Assembly: GCF_002234675.1 (NCBI RefSeq)
Contig: NC_019865.2
Location: 33,600,112 to 33,664,111, forward strand
DNA length: 64,000 nt
From: Oryzias latipes
Lineage: Eukaryota; Chordata; Actinopteri; Beloniformes; Adrianichthyidae
Direction: 5' to 3'
This document shows positions 56,154-64,000 of the stretch, piece by piece. Below the pieces are notes generated by a model. The model ran no database searches and was not told the origin of the DNA. It saw nothing but the letters and a program-made list of their open reading frames with translations. The position numbers and the translations under genes are program-made. Positions within the stretch are counted from its first letter, which is position 1; every line of letters begins with the position of its first letter.

Positions 56154-56189
56154 AAGCGTGAGGGATGCAGGAGAGCATCCCTCACGCTT
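56154..56189. repeat. perfect 15-bp hairpin
   Basis: AAGCGTGAGGGATGC and GCATCCCTCACGCTT flank a six-base loop. The word CGCTTCTCTAGAAACC that begins at its right edge is repeated once directly after. Confidence 0.9.
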
Positions 56190-56780
56190 CTCTAGAAACC
56201 AGGTTAGCCGCTTCTCTAGAAACCTTACAGCTGCAACTTCCTGCTGGAGAATTTTTCCAAGAACAATTAGTGAACCGAAAGTTTAATGAACAACAAGCAG
56301 GATAGATAGTATACTAGGACCTGCAGCTTTGGCTCCTCTCACACCCTCCAACAACAGGTTTTTATACTTTGCCGTGGGAAGTGTGCACATGTGTGTGCAT
56401 GAGAAGCTCATGAGCAGTACATGCATGAGGAAGACGCCTGAGCTGGTGCTGAAGCCTGCAGCAGGGCAGTGAGGCAGAGGCAGGTCAGAGGTCTGCCCTG
56501 CAGCAGCCTCAGGAGCCTGTGAACATCAAGTGTGACTCCGCAGTGAGAGGATGCAGAGGAAAAAAGCAGGTCTGAGGTTGATTCAGCTCCTTTTAAGGCC
56601 TGGAAGCATCGGATGAGTTCGGCTGTGATCAGGGCCTGAAGGAGCGTGCAGACCTGCTCAGCTGACCATAAATGAACATGGAAACATGGCTGCTCTCAAA
56701 GCTTTGCACCACAGGACGGGGTTGGGGGGGGTTGTCATGTTCACATCCTCTGTTCATCTTTTCTTCTGTGCTTTCAGAAC

Positions 56781-59019
56781 ATGGAGCAGCAGCCTCCAAA
56801 CACACGCCGGAGCTTCAGCTTCTCCTCACTGCGTGTCAAAAGTGGGTTTCTGTTCACACACTTTATCAGGAACAGACATCAATGATGACGCAGAGTTCAT
56901 CAAAAACAGACTTGATCCAGAACAGAGTTTTAGAAAACTTTGGTTTTTACAAAGTTTATCATTTAGAAACGTTAAAAATGTGTCAATATGTTTAGACTCC
57001 TTTGAAAACAGTTGCTACAGCCTTCATGAAAAAAACAAACATTTTAAATGACAAACGCCATTAAAAGCAGACTTTGTTCATCACAGAGCTTCTTTAGAGA
57101 CTTAGTTATAGACTATAATAAAAACAGACTATTGTTTTTACAGGCTTCTTTCAAGAGACCTGTTGAAATGACAGTTTGTTCATTCCAAACTGGTAAAAAA
57201 TCGAATCTGAAAAACTCACAAACTCCATTTTGGAATCATTCATAATCAGTTTCTTATCTGCAAACTTATGATAAACTTTAAAAACTGATGTCATTATTTA
57301 CAGTGAAAACAAGCTGGTAAAACAAGAATTTGTGACAAATATGATGAATAGTAGACTTTATTAACACTTGTATCCTCATGCTAACATTCTGCAGAGAGAC
57401 ACAACAGTGAAGACGGGGGGGGATTTTTTCGCAGGAGGGGGCTGCACTCCTTTTCATCTGCCCGGGAGTCATCCAGGAAAGGTGAGAACACAGGACTGTC
57501 CGTCCATGCCTCTCCTGACAGGAAGACCTTCATGCAGGTTCCTTTAGTCCGGTCCCATCACCAGGCCAACACAACACGGAAAATTTGGCTGTAACCAGCA
57601 GCCCCCCCCCGAAAATAAATAAATAAAAAAAGCAAACTGAAACAGTAATACTAGACCAAAGCATCAACTAGAGAACCACACATGGTCACCATGAAAGCAG
57701 GGATCACATAGAAACATCACTGTGGGACAAAAACCAAAACCCTTTTCAAAAGGAGGATGCTGCATTTTCATGATGCATGACCTCCAAACACGCCCCTGCA
57801 AATCCAAATATCGACATCCCAAAAAGTCAGGAAGAACCTCGTTTTTCACAGGCAACCAAAACAGACTTGAAACTGCAGCAAACCAAAGCCTTTGTGAAGA
57901 TCAGCACTGGTAGAAATGTAAACTCCATCCTGCATGAAGACAGAAGCTCCTCTGACTCCATTGCTGTTTTTCTTGTTGCTGTGAGTTCAAATCAAAAACC
58001 GCTGACCTGAGATGCAAACAAACCACATGGAGCGCCTCACCTCTACGCTTTTCTGCAGTTGACAGCAATCCAACTCCTGAAAACACAGAGCCTGCACTCT
58101 GGACATGTGGAATAAAAGAGTGCACTGAGAGTGAGTCCAGCAGGCTTCAACCAGCAGTCATCTTCACCTTCACAGACTCCTCTTCAGCGCTTCCTCCTGG
58201 CTCCTCATTGGCTGCTCCCGCTCCCCATACAGATTTTTGCCAATTTATCTGACTCTTGATGGATTCACAAAGCTATAAATCAACAAGTTGACCAATCAAC
58301 TTTCAAGCAAAAGTTTATAGCTGTAAACCTCCAAGATAAAACTTTGCATTATTATAATGTACCAACAAACACATTTTATTATCAGAGAGACCCTGTGTGG
58401 AAGGCAAATGTAAACACTGGTTACCATGGAAAACAGGGAAACGGACTTTTGCCAGACACAAAACGCGTTGCACATATTTGTCAGTATCAAACATGAAATA
58501 AGTGGCTGGTTGCTCTGGACCATCACCACCACAAAGGTCACCCTCTTGTGTCAAACACAGCCTCTGTCATTTCAATCAGTAACCCTGGAGAGGGGGGGGG
58601 CTCTTATGGAAAGAGAAAATAGACTCACAGAATTTGCATGTGTAATACTTTTTTGTAACTTGTGCAATACATTCTGTGCATAATTGTGTGTTCTTGCAAT
58701 TGTTTATTTACATGTACGCTTAAAACTAACTAGGAATTCAGAACGGTTCCCACACAAACAAATCTTTCAAAAGTACACACCAATTGCACGATACCAAAAA
58801 AGTCTAAATGTGAAGTTTTTGAAATCTTAATTATCAGGGTTTGAGAAAATAGAAAACATGTCAAGTTTTTACTGGATATTCACAATAATAATGACCCCGC
58901 TTGTCGTTAACAACTGATGGGAAAATGAATTGATCTTTTTGTTTGGCACACAGAATCCGTCCCAGATGAAGATGTTGCTCTGCAGCACAATCCTCCTCCA
59001 GACTGGCAGAATGAGTCAG
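56781..59019 (+). CDS. candidate gene start, two exons, unrecognised
   Basis: Exon 56778-56841 follows TCTTCTGTGCTTTCAG and has an ATG at 56781: MEQQPPNTRRSFSFSSLRVK, leaving phase 1 before GTGGGT. Exon 58954-59019 follows TTGTTTGGCACACAG and ends GAGTCAG before GTACGT. Joined in phase 1 it stays open and reads SVPDEDVALQHNPPPDWQN, again ending in phase 1. Both peptides have protein-like composition and three of four splice sites are good; the donor at 56842 is weaker. No later exon could be fixed before the window ends. A frame at about 59500-59581 (SVSYVRRMHLQVEG) also looks protein-like but does not fit in phase. I cannot name the protein. Confidence 0.45.
57060..58950. other. no gene seen (intron of the candidate gene)
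   Basis: No transposon protein or strong repeat is recognised. 57050-57260 is AT-rich; 57600 and 58590 have short C or G runs. Confidence 0.4.
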
Positions 59020-59596
59020 GTACGTTGAGCAGAAATCAGATAATGTTTGAAACGTTCTTCAGCAGAAACCCAGAGGAAATCCTCTAACCCACAGCTAGTT
59101 TCCTTTCTCTAGTCTGAACCACTTTTTCTGGTTTGATTTAACTTTTGTTTTGGTACACTTTATTCCACGTTGTTTTTCATTTCTGAGCTTTTACTGCTAT
59201 TCCTCTTAATCCTGAAGATGCTTTTCAAAAGCAGCATGCTTCACTCTGTTGCTCCTGATCAGGACAGTCCCTCTCTGAAACGGTTCCTGCTGTGCTCTGG
59301 TGGCTTCTTTGTGATACTTCATGTGACGTCTGCCAGTTCCTGATATTCAGACGCTCCATATGAATCCACACATTAACGCCTAGTTTGATGTTTTGCTCTT
59401 CACTGAGTCTTATTCCGAAAAGGAAATCATTTGAACTGTCGTTTCAGAAAAGCGTTTGCTCTTTGTTGACCATTGCTGTTGGGTGTCTCTTTAGTGTGCA
59501 GCAGCCTCCTTCAGTGTCTTATGTGAGGAGAATGCACCTGCAGGTGGAGGGCATCAGAAAGAGAGAAGCAGCTCAGGCTTAGAAGAAATAGCAATA

Positions 59597-59915
59597 ATGG
59601 ATTGGATTTATCTGCACTTTTCCAGACGCTCAAAGCGTTTACAATGTGTCCATTAATTATTCACTCGTCATTCATACTTGGTGATGGTAACTACTGATGT
59701 AGCCACAGCTGCCCTGGGGCAGACTGACAGGGGCATGGCTGCCAGTAAGCCTCCACAGCCCCTCTGACCATCACTGGGACATTCATACACATTCACACAC
59801 CGGTGGAACCACAATAGAAGCAGGGAGGTTGAAGCACACAAAAACGGTTGTGGGATTGAACCGCTGACCCTCCGATCATTGGCCGACCCTGCGCAACCAC
59901 CTGAGCCACTGCCAG
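59597..59915 (+). repeat. fish dispersed repeat
   Basis: Contains ATGGATTGGATTTATCTGC, CTCAAAGCGTTTACAATG, GGTAACTACTGATGTAGCC and GACATTCATACACATTCACA in the order of a common teleost dispersed repeat. Non-coding. From 59920 to 61030 I see only AT-rich sequence. Confidence 0.6.
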
Positions 59916-61032
59916 TAGACTGTTTACCAACCTGCAGACAGTTCTGCAGGAGGAGGAACCTGCCCCAACAAGCAGCACCAGTCCAGAGGACAAAGGTGTC
60001 TGCTCTCCAGCTGACCCAGCTTAATGCCATTCCAACCCAGATGATTCACTGAGACTATTCAGGACATCCAGTGATGCAATCATGGGAAGTGACATTTCAC
60101 ATCTCCTCATGTGAGCATTTGGGGATCAGGGTGATGGGGTAGCCGCCTCAGACAGTTGTTTATACAACTCAAATTTACATATTTATCTAACTAAATGTCA
60201 TATTAGTCGAATTCAATGTAATGTTTTTCCATCTTAATTTATTGTACTTCTTGAACTCTCATATGTCTAAGTTTGAGGCCGCAGATATTCTCATCTTTAA
60301 AACATTATATGAATGAATGTGTGGATTTATGATATATATCATGCAGTGAGTTAAAATAATTTACTTTATTTCAGACTCAGATGCAGTCCATAAAAGAAGG
60401 CAGAAACAACATACAAAATAAAATTTAAAAAAACAGCAAAAAATAAAAGGTTCTTGATTTATCATGACTCTGACTTCAACTTCAGTTTCTGTATCAATAT
60501 TTTACAATAGTGGTGCTTAATAATCACCATCCTCTACCTCCCTATCACTCATGGTGCAGAAAGAACTAAACATAACAGGACAAATAACTGGGCAAAACAC
60601 AGTAAAACAGCTAAACAACTAAACACATTTGGTCAAAAAGCCACACTTAAACCCAAATCCGTCCAAACAGGCAAAGGAAATGGTATCCCACAATCCCTTG
60701 CGGTGCCGATCTAACAGCAGCACCAAAGTTACACCTACTCAATTGAATTAATTTGAATGAAAGTAAAATAACTGTCTGACAACTACGTGTTATTTTTAAA
60801 CTGACTTAACAAAAAAAGATTTTTAATTATCGTAACTGAAGCAAATAATTAAGTTAGATCAAAGTAAAAAAGTTTATTTTTCCAACATCCATATGTGGTC
60901 TTATCACCCTCTCATGGTGGAAAAAGTATTATCTGAGCTTTTTCATCCACTAAATCATCTTCAAATAGACACACCATGCTGCTTCACCTCTCTGTAAACA
61001 AACTAACCTTAAACTAAACCTGCTCCACACCA

Positions 61033-62677
61033 GGGGCCTGTTTCAGAAAGGAGGTTCGACCAACTCTGAGGTTGAACTTGAACTCTGAGTTGGTCAATCG
61101 GGAGATTAACAACTCTGAGTTTTCTGTTTCAGAGAAGCTGATCCGAGTTAGGTCAATCAACTCTGAGTGGACTGATTCGGAGGTGAGCGTGAGCACCGCG
61201 ACTATAAGAAGCCATTATCAATGGAGCGCAGATATCACGAGTCACCATGGCAACCGTGGAAAAAAGAGGTCTGCGTATTTTTCGCCAGCTGAACTTGACG
61301 TGCTGCTGCAGAGATACAGTGAATATGAGCACATATTCCAGAAGAAAAGCAACACCGCTGCATCTGCAAAACAGAGACAGTTAGCGTGGAAAACATAGCT
61401 GCTCAAGTTAATGCGCAAGTTTGCATTTAAATCATTGTTATAAAATATTGGCTGTAATAACTTTTTAAATAGCGTACGGTGTGAAATAAAAAATGGTGAT
61501 ATTTAGGTGTACTTTTGAAGTGTTATTCCTGGTGTAAATGCATGAAATGCTGCATAGTGTACAGAACCAATCTGGGGGAAAATGCATTTAACGTCGGTAA
61601 TGTTTAGAGGACTTTCTTGTTAACCTTCCCCTCTTGCAAACGTTGGTCAGTTTAATATTAATACATGCAATTGTGTTTTTAAAAGTGAACTTTTGTCTAC
61701 TGTTGAACCTTTCGCAGCACGAAGGCTTCTCCTTTCTTTTCTCTAGTCTTTCCGACCGACCGTGGTCAGAAGCGCAGGGGGGATTTCCTTCTGGGCCGAA
61801 GGGAATTCTCCTTCGGGGTTCACTTCCCGTTGGAAACCCTCAACCTCCAGAGCGGATTAAGAATGACTCCAAAACAGTTATTCTGGGAATGACACCTTCT
61901 CTTTATTTAACTAAGTGCTCCGTCCTCCGAACACACAATATATTCCCCGCACACACCTCTGCTCCGTGCTCACCCCCCCCCCCCATCTGCACCTGCACTC
62001 GCCCCTCCCCTTGTCTCTCGTGGCTCGCACCCCGCTCAGCACACACACACTGCAACACTACCCTTGTATTGATCAAGTGGTATAGGTTTATATGGGATTA
62101 AGAAAGTAAGCAGTGCTAGCAAATTGTGTTTCCATAAAATAATTGTTACATTAATCTAATTCAATGTCCCTGATTTCATTTTCACGTAGATGCAATCCTG
62201 CAGGAATTAAAATAACATGGCAGCAGTTAAAAGTGAAAAAGAAATCGAGTCTTCTCAAAATCCTCGTACGAGGTAAATGTAATTCTCTATGAATTAATGC
62301 AGCCTCCTCGTCTATTGGGTCATCCAAAAAAGTACAAGCCATTCTTGTCACTTAGACCGTCTCTGTGACGGACATGTGGGCAATGAAGGTTAAAGCGAAA
62401 AATACCGCTTCGTCTTTAAAAAGGGGAGGGGACCAGCAGAAACTTCGAGTTTGGAGAATAAAACCTGCTCCCGACCAGGTTAGGTTCACAGCATAAGTAA
62501 CCATGGACACTGACTCCGAGTATAAGTTACCTCTCTTTCAGAAACGGGTTTGACTTACTCTGCTTTCTCTGGTTTAACAAACCTCCCATTCTGAAACGGA
62601 AAACCCAGGGTTTCCCTGATTTCAGGGTTAACGCACTCAGAGTTTACACTTAACCTCCTTTCTGAAACAGGCCCCAG
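61033..62677. mobile_element. Harbinger-like DNA transposon remnant
   Basis: The ends GGGGCCTGTTTCAGAAAGGA and its inverse (62677 backwards) match over 24 bases without mismatch. Inside the left end, words like AACTCTGAGT repeat, as in subterminal regions. The plus frame 61072-61398 ends with KKRSAYFSPAELDVLLQRY and ASAKQRQLAWKT, similar to the Myb/SANT-like protein that accompanies Harbinger nucleases, and stops early. No nuclease is present. A second, related end (AACCTGCTTTCTGGAATACC) lies just outside at about 62780. Confidence 0.7.
61222..61398 (+). pseudogene. truncated Myb/SANT-like domain in the Harbinger-like element
   Basis: About 45 residues with the spacing of the first helix of a Myb/SANT-like domain (FSPAELDVLLQRYSEYEHIF, then KQRQLAWKT before a stop). 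In Harbinger systems such proteins bind the transposon ends and partner the nuclease. Only the N-terminal part remains. Confidence 0.5.
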
Positions 62678-63099
62678 GTTATGTTCAGAGTTGCTATGGC
62701 AACTTGACATACCCTGAAACATACCTCCATTTCTGGAACCTAAAGCTGAGGTTATCAACTTACCGTGGGAGCTAGCATAACCTGCTTTCTGGAATACCCC
62801 CCAGTTGAGGTAGAACTTTCTTTTAGGTGAGGTAGAACTGTCTTCCTCACCTGAGGACTTTTCTGCCCGTCTTGTTTTGTTGCTGCTCCCTCCAGTAACT
62901 TCAGGACAAACTTTTACTTGAGAGTTAATGTCATCACGCAGAAAAACATTCATAACATCGATTGGTGAACAAAAACAGACAATTCCTCGTTAAATCTTTA
63001 GTTTTTATTGTTGTTGTTTGATGATGACGTCGCGTTTGTTTTCACAATGTTTTGAAAATCCAACTGCACCACGTGACTCGATAGGTATCCACTCAGGTT

Positions 63100-63239
63100 A
63101 CTCAAACATAGAACAACTTCTCACACTTGCGTGGATTTCCGCGCCGGACTTGAACGCAGCAAAGCTGCTCCTCGCGGGCAGAGCCTCGCGCCGTAGAGCG
63201 GTTCCGGTGCCGCGCGGCTGTCAGCTCTCGTACCGGGAC
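63100..63239 (+). promoter_or_regulatory. CpG-rich promoter-like region
   Basis: Bases from about 63130 to 63370 are far richer in CG dinucleotides than anything near (GCGCCG, CTCGCG, GCCGCGCGG). This is the usual sign of a vertebrate promoter and fits the candidate first exon next to it. Confidence 0.5.
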
Positions 63240-63297
63240 ATGAGCGACGCGGTGAAGCGGCGGAGGAGAGGACAGAAGGAGAGGAGGGACAGATGGA
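63240..63297 (+). CDS. candidate first coding exon, unrecognised
   Basis: ATG at 63240 in a CpG-rich context opens MSDAVKRRRRGQKERRDRW, followed by the donor GTGAGT at 63298. The exon leaves phase 1. The peptide is strongly basic, possibly a nuclear signal. The gene would run beyond the window or into 63304-64000, where I could not fix a second exon. Confidence 0.4.
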
Positions 63298-63303
63298 GTG
63301 AGT

Positions 63304-64000
63304 GATGCGGTCCATGTCCGGATCGGACGGTTCGGCCCGGTCTGGTTCGGAACTTTTGGGATTGGACTCGTGTTTCTGAGCCAAGACCTGAAGTCTGAGA
63401 GAAATGTTAAATATTCTGTCTGAGCTCTTCAATCTGTTTCCAGTTTTGATGTGCTCAAACCGCAGAGGAGTGCTCTTTTTCACAGTTGATTAATTAAATT
63501 AATCGGGTTCCGTGGTGGAGATCAGTGCTCTGATTTGGTTCTGGTTCGGTCCTTTAGTTGTGGAGGATCAGGCTCTGGATGAGGATCCATGGATTCCTTC
63601 CTGCTGCTCAGACTGAGTCGCTGTTCTCTGTCGGAACATGTCGAGGATCCTGAGGCGGTGCTGCTTCTGCCCACAGACGGAGCTGCACGGCGCTGGGAGA
63701 GCTGCAGGTCACAGCCCTGCGCCGCGCGCGCCTCTGTCAGAAAGCATTCATGTGAATGGAAACAAACGCTTTACACACATTAAGGGGATGGTTATGTCTG
63801 CTTTTTAATTTGCTGTAAAATGAGAGGAAAAAGAAAAGTATGATTAAAAATTGGGAGACGCTTTTGGCAAACTTTATTTAGAAAATCCTGCTGAAGGAGT
63901 TTTCTCTCAGACCTTAAATGTTTCCTGAAGTTATGTGAGGCTAAAAAAACCGACAAAAGAATAAAAGTTGCCACCAACAAATAATCCTCCATTTTCAGGT
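63304..64000. other. no gene fixed; right edge
   Basis: Moderately GC-rich to 63740, then AT-rich. Possible acceptors exist (CGGTCCTTTAG at 63557, CTGCCCACAG at 63678), but neither gives a convincing continuation. Confidence 0.4.

Noticed and set aside
59385..59582. SVSYVRRMHLQVEGIRKREAAQA as the last exon of the 56.8-kb candidate gene
   Set aside because: Looks protein-like, but no acceptor gives phase 1 in that frame, and a dispersed repeat begins right after.

Overview
The window looks like gene-poor, repeat-rich genomic DNA from a ray-finned (teleost, probably percomorph) fish. The evidence is a three-exon gene of the teleost gonadal IGF type (igf3), typical fish retrotransposons (a Sushi-like Ty3/gypsy chromovirus, BEL/Pao, R4/Dong-like, L2-like and Rex3/RTE-like LINEs), fish-type SINE tails, TA- and TTAA-type MITEs, many microsatellites and GT-AG introns. 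The species cannot be fixed from sequence alone. No bacterial operon, CRISPR array, rRNA gene or true tRNA gene was seen.

Layout. 0.4-7.0 kb: a decayed BEL/Pao LTR element. 7.8-12.9 kb: an unrecognised two-coding-exon gene (predicted 285 aa). Its intron holds a reverse-strand LINE split by a 1.1-kb palindromic MITE. 13.3-20.4 kb: igf3, with a CTCF-like site, a perfect 90-bp tandem duplication, a TATA box, three coding exons and a polyadenylation signal. Repeats related to one another flank its last exon. 21.5-27.6 kb: a 6-kb array of a 20-bp satellite unit with higher-order structure. 28.3-46.1 kb: a mosaic of DNA transposons, MITEs, minisatellites, LINE fragments and LTRs, some nested (a solo LTR inside an R4-like LINE). 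47.8-50.4 kb: mostly unique sequence, with a minus-strand ORF that looks like a signal peptide and a 30-G run. 50.5-55.6 kb: a complete but frameshifted Sushi-like chromovirus with two LTRs and a 5-bp target duplication. 55.8-64 kb: a SINE, a predicted pair of exons of an unrecognised gene, a Harbinger-like element and a CpG-rich candidate first exon near the right edge.

Function. Only igf3 can be named with confidence. It should encode a secreted insulin-family ligand, known in teleosts as a gonadal factor acting through IGF1-type receptors. The upstream gene is convincing by splice phase and coding character, but I do not recognise it. The genes toward the right edge rest on splice-site logic and need transcript support. 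Most of the window is transposon-derived, and its chief value is well-resolved nested insertions and element biology, such as a Tf1-type self-priming site in the chromovirus. I found no convincing wholly new biological system. The most unusual points are the altered A-domain spacing in igf3, its optional 72-nt in-frame intron, the element arms around its last exon, and the palindromic MITE carrying a CTCF-like site.
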